64,000 nucleotides of DNA from Panacagrimonas sp041603235 (GCA_041603235.1 JBFIES010000001.1:1-64000), one strand, 5' to 3'. Positions 44,513-53,691 are shown, counted from the first letter of the stretch. Notes: a model not told the origin generated them from the sequence alone. A program made the numbers and translations.

Positions 44513-45955
44513 ATGCCCCTTCGCAACCAGATTCAACTGATTGCCTATCCAGACCGCATGGGCGGCAATCTGGCGGGACTCTACGAAATCATGGACACCT
44601 ATTTCTCCAAGGCGATTGGAGGCGTGCACATCCTGCCGCCCTACCCGTCCAATGCGGACGGCGGCTTCTCGCCGCTGACGCACAAGGAGATCGATCCCAA
44701 GTACGGCACCTGGGAGGATGTGGAGCGCATCTCCAGCAAATTTGACCTATGCCTGGATCTCACCCTGAACCATATTTCAGACGAATCCGTGGAGTTCCAG
44801 GACTTTCTGAAGAACGGCTTTGAATCCGAGCACGCAGACCTTTTTGTTCATGTGGATCAGATGGGTGAAATCACACCCGATGACCTGGCCAGAATTCATA
44901 TCCGCAAAGAGAAGGAACCGTTTCGCGAGGTGACCTGCGCAGACGGCACCCAGACGCGCGTCTGGTGCACCTTCACCGAACATCAGATCGATCTGAACTA
45001 CAACTCGCCCAAGACTTATGCGCTGATGGAGGACTACATCAAGTTCCTCGCCGGCAAGGGCTGCAAGTTGTTCAGGCTCGATGCCTTTGGCTACACCACC
45101 AAGAAAATTGGCACGAGTTGTTTTCTCGTCGAACCCGACGTCTACGACATCCTCAAATGGATTGATGAGATCGCTCAGGAAAATGGCGCTGAAACGCTGC
45201 CAGAGGTCCACGACCATGCGAGTTTTCAATACGCAATTGCCCTGCATGGCATGCACGCCTACGGTTTTGCGCTCGCGCCCTTGCTGCTTTATTCATTGCT
45301 GGACGCCAACAGCAAGTATCTGAAGGAGTGGCTGCGCATGTGCCCGCGCCATCAGATCACCGTGCTGGATACTCACGACGGCATTTGCATCCCGGATGTC
45401 GAAGGCGTCTTGCCCGCTGCGCAAATCCAGGCCGTGATTGACAACGTCAGCGCTCGATCGGCAGATCCGATATTGCGGCGCTCTGCTGCCAATGTGCACA
45501 GCGTTGGGGCGATTTATCAGCTCACCTGCACGTATTACGACGCGCTCAAACGCAATGACGATGCCTATATCTGCGCTCGCGCCATCCAGTTTTTCGCACC
45601 TGGCATTCCGCAAATTTATTACGTGGGCCTGCTTGCCGGAATGAATGATCTGGAACTGATGGAACAGACCGGAGAACTGCGCGACATCAACCGCGCCAGT
45701 TTCACCAATCAGGATGTCGCCGAAGCCGTAGAGAAACCTGTGGTCAAGCGCCTGCTGAAACTGATGCGTTTCCGGAACTCATATCCGGCCTTTGCGGGCG
45801 TCTTCCATCTGGTCTATTCGAATGACACCAGTGTTGCCATGTGCTGGCGCGACGGCGAGTTCCGCTGTCAGCTGTTTGTGGATCTCAACTTCAAGAAGGC
45901 CACCATCAGCTACGTTGATGAAAAGTCCAAACGATGGCTGACCATGCGCTGCTGA
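44513..45955 (+). CDS. GH13 subfamily 18 glycoside phosphorylase (sucrose phosphorylase-like)
   Basis: This 480-residue enzyme starts at ATG 44513 after AGGAGA. It opens with IQLIAYPDRMGGNLAGL and has the GH13 sites: the nucleophile Asp in LFRLDAFGYTTKK near 195, the acid/base Glu in LPEVHDH near 235 and the LDTHDG motif near 290. This pattern fits GH13_18, whose members phosphorolyse sucrose, sucrose 6-phosphate, glucosylglycerol or glucosylglycerate. No sugar transporter, fructokinase or regulator is adjacent, so sucrose is not assured. Confidence 0.82.
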   Translation: MPLRNQIQLIAYPDRMGGNLAGLYEIMDTYFSKAIGGVHILPPYPSNADGGFSPLTHKEIDPKYGTWEDVERISSKFDLCLDLTLNHISDESVEFQDFLKNGFESEHADLFVHVDQMGEITPDDLARIHIRKEKEPFREVTCADGTQTRVWCTFTEHQIDLNYNSPKTYALMEDYIKFLAGKGCKLFRLDAFGYTTKKIGTSCFLVEPDVYDILKWIDEIAQENGAETLPEVHDHASFQYAIALHGMHAYGFALAPLLLYSLLDANSKYLKEWLRMCPRHQITVLDTHDGICIPDVEGVLPAAQIQAVIDNVSARSADPILRRSAANVHSVGAIYQLTCTYYDALKRNDDAYICARAIQFFAPGIPQIYYVGLLAGMNDLELMEQTGELRDINRASFTNQDVAEAVEKPVVKRLLKLMRFRNSYPAFAGVFHLVYSNDTSVAMCWRDGEFRCQLFVDLNFKKATISYVDEKSKRWLTMRC

Positions 45956-45983
45956 TGAATGATTCCAGGGTAGCCAAGGCCAG

Positions 45984-47465
45984 ATGAATCCATTTGCCTC
46001 ACTCAAGAGTGTCAATCACTTCGCCAATCTGGCAGAGGTGTACTACTCACGCGTTCAGACGGACCCGCTCAGCTCGCCGTCAATGGTTCACTTCAACAGA
46101 GCACTGGCAAGCGAAGTCGGATTGCCGCCGGACAGCGCTGACAAGCCGGAAGTACTGTCGACTCTGGCGGGCAATTCCTCATGGGACGGCGCGGACCCCA
46201 TTGCCATGGTCTACGCGGGTCATCAGTTTGGCGTCTATGTTCCGCAACTGGGGGATGGCCGCGCGACCATGCTCGCGCAGGTAGAGAGCGATTCTGGCGC
46301 ATTGTTCGAGCTACAGCTCAAGGGCGCCGGCATGACGCCCTACTCACGCTTTGCAGATGGCCGCGCAGTGCTGCGCTCGAGCATTCGCGAGTATTTATGC
46401 TCCGAGGCCATGCACGCACTGGGCGTTCCGACGACCAGAGCGCTGAGTCTGGTTAGTTCTCCAGACCCGGTGCAACGCGAGCACATGGAAACCGCAGCGG
46501 TGGTCTGTCGCGTTGCACCCAGTTTCGTTCGGTTCGGATCCTTTGAGTACTTTTACTACGGGCAGCGATTCGAGCATCTACTGCCTCTTGCCGATCACGT
46601 CATCGAAGATCACTTTCCACATCTGGCCGAGTTCCCCAACAAGTACGCGGCCTGGCTAAGCGAGATTGTGGATCGCACTGCTGATCTGATGGCCCACTGG
46701 CAGACCGTCGGCTTCTGCCACGGGGTCATGAATACTGACAACTTCTCCATCCTGGGCTTGACGCTCGACTACGGCCCTTTCGGTTTTCTCGACGGCTTCG
46801 ACAGCAGCCACATCTGCAATCACACGGATGAAGGCGGGCGCTACGCTTACGATCAACAGCCTCGCATGGGTTACTGGAACTGTTCGCGCTTGTTGCAGGC
46901 CACGCTTCCCCTGCTGGACCCCGTGCCCGAAAAAGCAGTTGAAATCGCGCAGGGCATCCTGGGCCGATATCCCGATCGCCATGCCCAAACAGTGTTGGCG
47001 CAGTGGTGCAGAAAACTGGGGCTGCGGGAGGTTAAAGACGGCGACCGTGAGCTCTGCAACGAATTCCTCAACATCCTGGATCGCGGCAAGGATGACTTCA
47101 CGCGCAGTTTCCGTCTGCTATCCGGCGTGACTGGTAACAAGGCGGAAAAGTCTGCGTTGCGCGATGAGGTCAAGGATGTGGCTGCACTTGATGCCTGGCT
47201 GGAGAAGTATCGCGCACGACTCGCTGCTGACGGCGGCGATGATGTTGAGCGCGCCGCCAGAATGAATGCTGTCAATCCCAAATTCATCCTGCGTAATCAT
47301 TTGCTGCAGACGGCCATTGAAAAAGCTGAGGCCGGCCACTTCGACGAGGTCACTCGTTTGTTTGACATCATGAGTCGGCCTTTCGACGAGCAACCGGAGT
47401 CAGAGTCCTACGCAGGCCCGGCACCCGATTGGGCTGCTCAACTCAGCGTGAGCTGTTCGTCCTGA
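45984..47465 (+). CDS. selO: Protein adenylyltransferase SelO (YdiU)
   Basis: SelO is a pseudokinase-fold enzyme that AMPylates proteins in redox stress responses. It has 493 residues. Family blocks are YAGHQFGVYVPQLGDGRA near 73-90, ELQLKGAGMTPYSRFADGRA near 110, SSIREYLCSEAMHALGVPTTRAL and the NTDNFSILGLTLDYGPFGFLD segment with the metal-binding Asn and Asp residues. The typical C-terminal Cys or Sec appears in SCSS. The gene follows the GH13 gene by 28 bases and may be cotranscribed. Confidence 0.94.
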   Translation: MNPFASLKSVNHFANLAEVYYSRVQTDPLSSPSMVHFNRALASEVGLPPDSADKPEVLSTLAGNSSWDGADPIAMVYAGHQFGVYVPQLGDGRATMLAQVESDSGALFELQLKGAGMTPYSRFADGRAVLRSSIREYLCSEAMHALGVPTTRALSLVSSPDPVQREHMETAAVVCRVAPSFVRFGSFEYFYYGQRFEHLLPLADHVIEDHFPHLAEFPNKYAAWLSEIVDRTADLMAHWQTVGFCHGVMNTDNFSILGLTLDYGPFGFLDGFDSSHICNHTDEGGRYAYDQQPRMGYWNCSRLLQATLPLLDPVPEKAVEIAQGILGRYPDRHAQTVLAQWCRKLGLREVKDGDRELCNEFLNILDRGKDDFTRSFRLLSGVTGNKAEKSALRDEVKDVAALDAWLEKYRARLAADGGDDVERAARMNAVNPKFILRNHLLQTAIEKAEAGHFDEVTRLFDIMSRPFDEQPESESYAGPAPDWAAQLSVSCSS

Positions 47466-47484
47466 TCCTTTAGTGCAGAGCGGC

Positions 47485-48972
47485 TCACTCGCCCCTGGCC
47501 AGCGGCGGCGTTGCTGACCCTCCCATCTCCGGAACAAAGACTTCTTCGAGCAGGAAGGGGTCATCAAAATAGGCTTTGCCGGTGAAAGCAGTGGCGTGGT
47601 GGCCCCACTGGCGCATGGCACCTGCACTACGCACACCGCTCGGCCACAGCCAGAACCGCTCTGAACGTTCGCTGCCCGCCACCAGGCCATCTTCTCCGAA
47701 CAGGCTGCGCGTGCCGCCTTCCGGCGCTGGCAAGGTCAGCAATTCCTCGTAGCTGCGCAGCTCGTAATGTTGAGGCGCTTGCGCGCTGTCGGCTTCCGCC
47801 TCGAGTACACGCCGGACAGCGTGGGTGCCCGATTGCAGACGCACCGCGACGCGTCCAGAGGGTACCTCTTCCTGCGGCAGCAACATGGCGTGCTGCGGAT
47901 GATCATTGTTGCGGCGCTGCAGCGCCTGGGCAGGAAAGCCGTAGTGATAGCAGCCACAGGCGTGAATGGTGTCGTGCAGGAGTGGATCACCGTTATCGTC
48001 CAGCGTCACGCGCCATATCACGCCATCGAGCGCGCCCGCAGCGTAGGCTTCTCCGGCAGAGGCCGGGCGTTCGTCAAACCAGATGAAGTAGTTGATCTGC
48101 AGCAGGCTGCGCCCCCCGAACCGGGTCAGTCCCGGCAGGAAGTACACAACAGGCTGACGGGTATCCACACCGGGGCCGGATTCACTCAGGCGCGGTGCAC
48201 CCGGAAGGTCGTAGTCGCCCGCCGTCTCAATCAGTAATTCCGGGGCATGAAATCGCGCGAGCTGCACGACATCCGACCACAGCATGCCAATGCGGCCGAG
48301 AAGATCGCGCGGCTTGTCGGCCAGGCTCATGCTCTCAAACTTGTACTGATCCGAGGGCGCGACGCGCCAGTGCTTCAGCTCGCCTGTCACTTCAAGCTCA
48401 TCAAGCGGCCTGGCGTACTCGTCCAGAACCGAGGCGTTGAACTTATCGACGCCGGCATCCAGAAACGGGGCCGCGACGGGATACAGGCCAAGCGCACGAG
48501 CAACAGTTGAGTAATGATCGGCCGGCTTGACGCGATCCAGCAGTTTCTCGCGAAACTCCGGGTTTTCCAGCTCCCAGCTGCGCAGCCAGGCACCACAGCC
48601 TCGAAGGTCCAGAAGCAGAGAGAATGCGGCTTGCTTGCCCAGGCCAAGGTTTCTCAGCTCTACGTCGCGCGCCTCATCCTCATTGGCGCGCAGGTATCCC
48701 ACCCATTGCCAGAACGCATCCAGACTCGGAATTTCCTCAGCAAACGACGCGGAATAGCGATCAACCCGCAGATAGGGGAACCCGGGAATTCGCGCATGGC
48801 CAGCGTCAGCCACACCTGCCTGCGCGATCTGCTTGTCTACCTGTTCATACAGCGCCAGACACTTTTCCGAATTCGGTGCCGGTGGGCGTGGCTCCAATCC
48901 CCAGGTCGAGCATCCACCCAACATTCCGGACAACAGGAGCGTGAATAGCGTGACTTTGAAGTTCGAGAACAT
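47485..48972 (-). CDS. Putative lipoprotein of unknown function
   Basis: From ATG 48972 the protein has 495 residues, with a lipoprotein signal (FKVTLFTLLLSGMLGGCSTW, lipobox LGGC). I do not recognise a domain. The rest is soluble and rich in charged and aromatic residues, with a conspicuous cluster of Cys and His in the segment HDTIHACGCYHYGF near 345, which could bind a metal. It converges on selO with 19 bases between the stops. A protein of this length without low-complexity sequence is very likely real. Confidence 0.75.
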   Translation of the reverse strand: MFSNFKVTLFTLLLSGMLGGCSTWGLEPRPPAPNSEKCLALYEQVDKQIAQAGVADAGHARIPGFPYLRVDRYSASFAEEIPSLDAFWQWVGYLRANEDEARDVELRNLGLGKQAAFSLLLDLRGCGAWLRSWELENPEFREKLLDRVKPADHYSTVARALGLYPVAAPFLDAGVDKFNASVLDEYARPLDELEVTGELKHWRVAPSDQYKFESMSLADKPRDLLGRIGMLWSDVVQLARFHAPELLIETAGDYDLPGAPRLSESGPGVDTRQPVVYFLPGLTRFGGRSLLQINYFIWFDERPASAGEAYAAGALDGVIWRVTLDDNGDPLLHDTIHACGCYHYGFPAQALQRRNNDHPQHAMLLPQEEVPSGRVAVRLQSGTHAVRRVLEAEADSAQAPQHYELRSYEELLTLPAPEGGTRSLFGEDGLVAGSERSERFWLWPSGVRSAGAMRQWGHHATAFTGKAYFDDPFLLEEVFVPEMGGSATPPLARGE

Positions 48973-49201
48973 GAGCGATCCTGTGCAGTGGCGATCAACA
49001 GATACGTTCAAGCAAGAAAAGCAGACTCAGGCAAGTGCGTCTATTCAGCTCATCACCCGTTTCCAATGAATCTGTGAAAATCCGGGTAGTCAAAGCTGAA
49101 GATGGGTTCAAACTCAGCAGGCGGGTCATCTCTGCCACTGATCACGAGTGCATAAAAAGCCACAATAGCGCAGAGAAACCCATTTATCGGATCAAGACCT
49201 G

Positions 49202-50245
49202 ATGAGTCCATCTGGCCCTGCCACACACGGCCGAATTATCGCGTCCACGTTCAGGCCCCACCCTCTGTTGCGCAATGCGCATGTACAGACCATTGCGCCG
49301 GCACTGCTGCGCCCCCTGCCCACCCTGGATCGGCGCGTTGAACGCATTGAACTGCCGGATGGGGATTTCGTGGATGTAGCCTGGTCTGGACCACCGGGAG
49401 CAGACAGGCCGATCGCCATTCTGCTGCACGGCCTAGGCGGCGGACTGGATTCGGGCTACATGCTTGGTTTGGGTCGACTTCTTACCAAACAGGGCTGGCG
49501 CGTCTGCGCCCTGCAGCAACGCGGCGCCGGGCCAGAGCCGAATCGCCTGCCCCGTGTCTACAATCACGGCTTGAGCAGCGACTTGCGCCACGTCTGGAGT
49601 GTCCTCAGACAGCGCGAACCCGATTCCTTTCTGACCTGCGTGGGCTGGTCACTCGGTGGAAACGTCTTGCTCAAGGCACTTGCAGAAGAAGGTAGCGCAG
49701 CGCCGATTTCGCTGGCCTGTGCAGTGAGCGTCCCATTCAATCTGAGCACTTGCGAGCTGCATCTGCGCAACGGTTTTGCCCGCGTATACCAGCATCGTCT
49801 GCTGTCGGCCTGCAAGGACATGGTTCGCCGCAAACATGGGCAGGCGTCTCTGGCCGAGCATGTCGACGTGGACGCCATCCTCGCAGCGAAGAATTTTTCC
49901 GAGTTTGACGATGCCTTCACCGCCCCGCTCAACGAATACCTCGACTCGCAGGACTATTACGCGCGCGCGGCCTGTGGCGAGTATCTGTCGGACATCCGCA
50001 CGCCTACCCTGATCCTTCATGCTCTGGATGACCCGTTCATGGCCCCGGGAATCGTTCCCTCAGAGGCCGCCCTGTCACCATTTGTTGACCTGGAACTGGC
50101 TGAGCGTGGGGGGCATGTCGGCTTCATCGCGGCCAACGCTGCTGGTTTGCCCTATTGCTGGTCTGAGCACCACATCAGTCGGCTTCTGGTGCAAGCCTTT
50201 GGCAGGGCAACACCTGATGACGAGATCGAAGGTGCGCCTGCCTGA
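49202..50245 (+). CDS. YheT-like alpha/beta hydrolase
   Basis: This 347-residue protein has the family opening FRPHPLLRNAHVQTI, the oxyanion-region LLHGLGGGLDSGYM near 77 and the nucleophile elbow GWSLGGN near 147, giving a catalytic Ser. An Asp and a His are found later (LDDPFMAP and GGHVGFI). The YheT group (AB-hydrolase 4) is a set of bacterial hydrolases with no firm substrate. It is divergent from the lipoprotein gene. Confidence 0.85.
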   Translation: MSPSGPATHGRIIASTFRPHPLLRNAHVQTIAPALLRPLPTLDRRVERIELPDGDFVDVAWSGPPGADRPIAILLHGLGGGLDSGYMLGLGRLLTKQGWRVCALQQRGAGPEPNRLPRVYNHGLSSDLRHVWSVLRQREPDSFLTCVGWSLGGNVLLKALAEEGSAAPISLACAVSVPFNLSTCELHLRNGFARVYQHRLLSACKDMVRRKHGQASLAEHVDVDAILAAKNFSEFDDAFTAPLNEYLDSQDYYARAACGEYLSDIRTPTLILHALDDPFMAPGIVPSEAALSPFVDLELAERGGHVGFIAANAAGLPYCWSEHHISRLLVQAFGRATPDDEIEGAPA

Positions 50246-50271
50246 AACCTTGCGCCTTGCCTAGGCTCACC

Positions 50272-50610
50272 TCAGGCCGTCGGAATCAACACCTTGCGAT
50301 GCAGATCGTCACTGAGTCGGCGTTCGACCATCGCGATCAACATCAGTCCCAGGCAAGCCACTATTACCGCCGGATGAGCACTCGCCAGGAAAGACAGTAC
50401 TGCGAGCAACAGAGCGGCGACGCTCAGCCAGTGCGTCATGATCCTGGAGTGATCAAAGCCCTCTGCATACCAACGGAGAAGCCGCTGGTCTGATTCGCAC
50501 TTTCGACCAATACTCCGGCAACGGAAGAACAATCTGCGCAGCGCCCAGGCATCAAACACCTCCGCCATCAACACTGCTGCCAGCGCGCCTGAAATGATCC
50601 AGTTGATCAT
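50272..50610 (-). CDS. Small hypothetical membrane protein
   Basis: This 112-residue frame has a GGAG site seven bases before its ATG. Hydrophobic segments occur near 1-20 and 62-93 (WLSVAALLLAVLSFL and AVIVACLGLMLIAMV), with a basic, Arg-rich stretch between them. No family is recognised. The weak point is the short length; the ribosome binding site and plausible membrane segments support it. Confidence 0.5.
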   Translation of the reverse strand: MINWIISGALAAVLMAEVFDAWALRRLFFRCRSIGRKCESDQRLLRWYAEGFDHSRIMTHWLSVAALLLAVLSFLASAHPAVIVACLGLMLIAMVERRLSDDLHRKVLIPTA

Positions 50611-50839
50611 GTCTGTTCTCCATCTCCTGCTTCTGAGACCGAACCAGTATCGGGCTCTTGAACATCAGATTAGGAGAGATGGCCGCGACACCATCAGACC
50701 ATTCGGCCAACGGTACGAATTAGCGGCTGTGAAGATGGGCGGCGTATCAGGCCAGCATCAACGGTCGAGCAATGCTCAGGCGCGATTCACTTCCAGGCTG
50801 TTCACCGACAATTGACGGAGTGCCGGACCGCGGGCTGAC

Positions 50840-52006
50840 TCAGACGGCCTGCAGATGCAGCAAACGTACGCGCGCGTACTGCTCCTGGAGTGTGCGCTCC
50901 AGATGTTGCAGCCGCCGGCGTGCCTCACTGTGCTCCCAATGGTCAGCGACACTTTCAACCATCTGCTGACGCGCGGCTTCGATCTTCTCGGTCTGCAAGG
51001 TCGTCCACTCACCGATGGTCACCTTGAAAGCTTCCATTTCCTGCTCGAGCAGCTTCTTCACCGTATCAAGGCGCTTGGTTGGCGCAGCCTGGGCCAACCG
51101 GGCCTGCGCCCGCGCAAACTGACGTTCCACCATGGCGCGTCGAATTCTGAACTCGGGCACTCTTCTCAAGCCACTTGCCTGCCCAAGAAATGCCCAGGAG
51201 GCAATCCACCACTTGGTCAGGTCGATGTGCCACCAACGGATGCCATTCCGGTAGTCCCAGGAAAACAGGTGGTGATAGTTGTGATAGCCCTCGCCATAGG
51301 TAAACAGGGCAATCAGGTCGTTGTCGCGCGCAGAATTTTCTTCGGTGTAAGGCCGGCGACCCCACTTGTGCGCAGCCGAATTGATCAGGAAAGTGAAGTG
51401 GTGGTTGACCACCAGGCGCAGCAATCCCGCGACCAGCAACACGCCCCAAGGATCCCCCACCGCAATGCCGCACAGCAGCGGCAACCCAATATTGGTGCCC
51501 AGGGCGAGTCCCAGATAATGGCGATGCTGGAACATCACGACCGGGTCACGTTGCAGATCCTTCACGTTGGAAAAATCGAGCACGTGACAGGGCTGATCGC
51601 GCAGCATCCAGCCCATGTGGGCATACCAGAAGCCACGCTTGATGGAATACGGATCGGCCTGCGGGTGATCCACGTTCTTGTGATGGACCCGGTGCATTGA
51701 TGACCAGATCAGAATGCTGTTCTGCAGTGCCTGGGCACCGAACAGCATGTAGAAAATTTTGAGTGGCAAGCGCGCTTCATATGCGCGGTGCGACCACAAG
51801 CGGTGATAGCCGCCAGTGATGGAGATTCCGCTCGCATACAGAAAGACGAAGAACAGAATCCAGGCTGCAGAGGAAAAGTCGTAATGCCACGCATACAGCG
51901 GGAAAACCGTCAAAAGCAGCAATGTGCTGACGGAAAACAGGACCGCGGCGGGCACATTGACGGGTGCCTTGCTGGGGGTATCGGTTGTTTGGGTAACGGC
52001 GTTCAT
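50840..52006 (-). CDS. Acyl-CoA/fatty acid desaturase
   Basis: This 388-residue membrane diiron desaturase has the three histidine boxes HRLWSH, HRVHH and HNYHH in the order and spacing of delta-9 acyl-CoA desaturases, with four or so membrane helices. A charged helical tail of about 100 residues follows the last box and has coiled-coil character (LLEQEMEAFKVTIGEW). It introduces double bonds in fatty acids, giving membrane fluidity in the cold. The ATG at 52006 was chosen over an in-frame TTG at 52030. It lies downstream of the cold-shock gene on the same strand, but a terminator separates them. Confidence 0.9.
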   Translation of the reverse strand: MNAVTQTTDTPSKAPVNVPAAVLFSVSTLLLLTVFPLYAWHYDFSSAAWILFFVFLYASGISITGGYHRLWSHRAYEARLPLKIFYMLFGAQALQNSILIWSSMHRVHHKNVDHPQADPYSIKRGFWYAHMGWMLRDQPCHVLDFSNVKDLQRDPVVMFQHRHYLGLALGTNIGLPLLCGIAVGDPWGVLLVAGLLRLVVNHHFTFLINSAAHKWGRRPYTEENSARDNDLIALFTYGEGYHNYHHLFSWDYRNGIRWWHIDLTKWWIASWAFLGQASGLRRVPEFRIRRAMVERQFARAQARLAQAAPTKRLDTVKKLLEQEMEAFKVTIGEWTTLQTEKIEAARQQMVESVADHWEHSEARRRLQHLERTLQEQYARVRLLHLQAV

Positions 52007-52040
52007 CGTCGTCACATTCTGGCCTGTCAAAGTTAAGACA

Positions 52041-52072
52041 AAAAGAAAGCCGCGACCAACGAGTCGCGGCTT
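52041..52072 (-). terminator. Terminator of the cold-shock gene
   Basis: On the minus strand a ten-base stem (52047-52056 with 52063-52072) with a six-base loop is followed by TCTTTTTG. It lies 32 bases after the csp stop and just before the desaturase start, so the desaturase has its own promoter or depends on readthrough. Confidence 0.85.
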
Positions 52073-52103
52073 CCGATTAACGCAAATCGTAATTTAGGGC
52101 TGA

Positions 52104-52316
52104 TTAGAGCGCCTTGATTTGGGTGGCCTGCATGCCCTTCTGACCGCGCGCTGCAACGTACTCTACGCGCTGGCCTTCTTTGAGGGTCTTGAAGCCCGTG
52201 CCCTGGATCTCCTTGAAATGAGCGAAGAGATCTTCGCCGCCGCCTTCTGGGGTGATGAAGCCAAAACCCTTGGCGTCATTGAACCACTTAACTACACCGG
52301 TCGATGCATTCGACAT
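52104..52316 (-). CDS. CspA-family cold-shock protein
   Basis: This 70-residue single cold-shock domain protein has RNP1 KGFGFITP and RNP2 LFAHF, the canonical RNA/DNA-binding motifs. It probably acts as an RNA chaperone. AGAGGAA is the ribosome binding site. A long untranslated leader with a stable hairpin lies upstream, as for many csp genes. Confidence 0.96.
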   Translation of the reverse strand: MSNASTGVVKWFNDAKGFGFITPEGGGEDLFAHFKEIQGTGFKTLKEGQRVEYVAARGQKGMQATQIKAL

Positions 52317-52345
52317 GAAACATTCCTCTGAACAATTGATGATGT

Positions 52346-52362
52346 GTGAGCCGACGGCTCAC
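52346..52362 (-). promoter_or_regulatory. Hairpin in the csp 5' leader
   Basis: The minus-strand leader forms a seven-pair stem, GTGAGCC with GGCTCAC around three bases, about 30 bases before the start codon. Cold-shock genes often control translation by leader structure; whether this hairpin does so here is inference. Confidence 0.45.
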
Positions 52363-52578
52363 TTGCTGCATCCGTTCAAGAAACGTTCGCCGGGAAGCTG
52401 AAGCGTCCCCAGACTTGGTGTAGCGGGGCACTGAAAGTATCGCGGAAAAATCACTGCTTGAAACGACTGCGGAGGGCACGTTAGCGGACCTGTGCCGGTT
52501 TGTCTAACGGTGCTTCTGTCAGCCCCCCTGCCCCGGGGTCAAGATTGCGCAGCGCAGCATTTTTTTAAGGCTCCGAGC

Positions 52579-53127
52579 CTACTCGACGCCACCGCTCCAA
52601 CAGCCCAGCTCGCTACCCCTGCTACGGATGCTGGCCAGGTCCTTTCGGTACTCGTTTGCCTGCCAGGAGGAGTGCGGTTGCTTCATCTTGGACTGCACCA
52701 GTTCGCGGGCATTGCGCAGGGAATGGCAGGCACCGGAGTCGCTGGAAAGCGTCACCGCCCCGGCAAACTTCTCGCCTGGCAGGGCTTCGGCCTTCTGCAG
52801 CCCGGCCTCCTTCATCTGGCGCTCTGGCGCAGACGATCCAGACCCGCCTGCAATGAGCTCAGACAGATTCTGGCCAATACCTTCGCCTTCCGGGCCACCT
52901 TCCCTGTCCATGAAGGTATGGCTGTAGAAGATGCCGCCAAGCATCAGCAAGGCCAGCCCCACCAATATCCAGATCGTGGAGGCATCCGACTCAGAGGTGT
53001 CACGATGATCTTCCTTGCCCATCCGTTTGGGGGCGTACAGCGGCTGCTCTTCCATAGATTTGATTCCGACACAATTTTCCTGCGCCAAAGGTAGCATTGC
53101 AGGTTGACGCCTGACAGAGGCGCTCAT
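52579..53127 (-). CDS. Hypothetical single-pass membrane protein
   Basis: This 182-residue frame starts at ATG 53127, which has GGAAAGG six bases before it; an ATG at 53055 would give a shorter form. A membrane helix (IWILVGLALLMLGGIFYSH) lies near 52-72. The rest is a charged N-terminal segment and a polar, Gly/Ser-rich C-terminal part with two cysteines. No family was recognised. A 200-codon frame on the opposite strand competes, but this strand has the better start signal and a clean membrane helix. Confidence 0.55.
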   Translation of the reverse strand: MSASVRRQPAMLPLAQENCVGIKSMEEQPLYAPKRMGKEDHRDTSESDASTIWILVGLALLMLGGIFYSHTFMDREGGPEGEGIGQNLSELIAGGSGSSAPERQMKEAGLQKAEALPGEKFAGAVTLSSDSGACHSLRNARELVQSKMKQPHSSWQANEYRKDLASIRSRGSELGCWSGGVE

Positions 53128-53158
53128 ATCTACCCTTTCCAACATCAGGAGAATCCGT

Positions 53159-53614
53159 GTGGCTGGATTGTATTTCGAAGAATTTTCAGTGGGCCAGAAA
53201 TTTGTTCACGAGGTTCGCAGGACCGTGACAGAGGCTGACAACGTGTTTTTTTCGGCCCTGACGCATAACCCGGCAGCGCTGCATATAGATCAGCAATATT
53301 GCGAAGAGAATTCCGAGTTCGGCCAGCGCCTTGTCAATAGCGCCTTCACCTTGGGGCTGATGGTCGGTGTGACCGTGCAGGACACGACCCTGGGCACGAC
53401 GGTGGGCAATCTGGGCTGGGACGAGGTGCGTTTCCCCCGACCGGTCTTTCACGGCGACACGCTGCGCAGCGAATCGGAAGTTGTTGAGGTGCGTAGCAGC
53501 AAAAGCCGGCCGGACAACGGAATCGTGATTTTCCTGCATACCGCCTTCAACCAGCGCAATGAACTGGTTGCCAGCTGCAAGCGCAGCGCCTTGATGATGC
53601 GCAAACCCAAGTAA
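53159..53614 (+). CDS. MaoC-family (R)-hydratase-like protein
   Basis: This 151-residue single hotdog protein starts at GTG 53159 after AGGAG. It shows the segment FFSALTHNPAALHIDQQYCE, the place of the hydratase Asp/His motif; here the Asp position is held by Asn-like sequence while His is kept. FPRPVFHGDTLRSESEV is a further family block. It may act on an acyl-CoA or a related thioester. It resembles mesaconyl-CoA hydratase-type proteins in size. Divergent from the hypothetical membrane protein. Confidence 0.82.
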   Translation: MAGLYFEEFSVGQKFVHEVRRTVTEADNVFFSALTHNPAALHIDQQYCEENSEFGQRLVNSAFTLGLMVGVTVQDTTLGTTVGNLGWDEVRFPRPVFHGDTLRSESEVVEVRSSKSRPDNGIVIFLHTAFNQRNELVASCKRSALMMRKPK

Positions 53615-53637
53615 GCGGTTAACGCTTCAGAGCTTGA

Positions 53638-53666
53638 GCCCGGCGCCGGCCTGCTCCGCGCCGGGC
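53638..53666. terminator. Hairpin between convergent genes
   Basis: A nine-base GC-rich stem (53638-53646 with 53658-53666) with an eleven-base loop lies between the MaoC gene and nlpD, which converge here. No T tract follows on either strand, so it is a weak terminator candidate. Confidence 0.4.
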
Positions 53667-53691
53667 CATGCCGCAAGCCGCGATCTGTCGC

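Noticed and set aside
49105..49125. GGGTTCAAACTC resembling a tRNA T-loop
   Set aside because: The flanking bases do not form a five-pair T stem and no acceptor, D or anticodon arms can be built around it.
50594..50815. 73-codon plus-strand frame in the spacer before the desaturase stop
   Set aside because: No ribosome binding site, no recognisable sequence, and it overlaps the start of the small membrane protein; the 229-base spacer is taken as non-coding.
52492..53094. 200-codon plus-strand frame
   Set aside because: Antisense to the hypothetical membrane protein; the minus strand has a better start signal and a clear membrane helix, though this is the least certain strand choice in the window.
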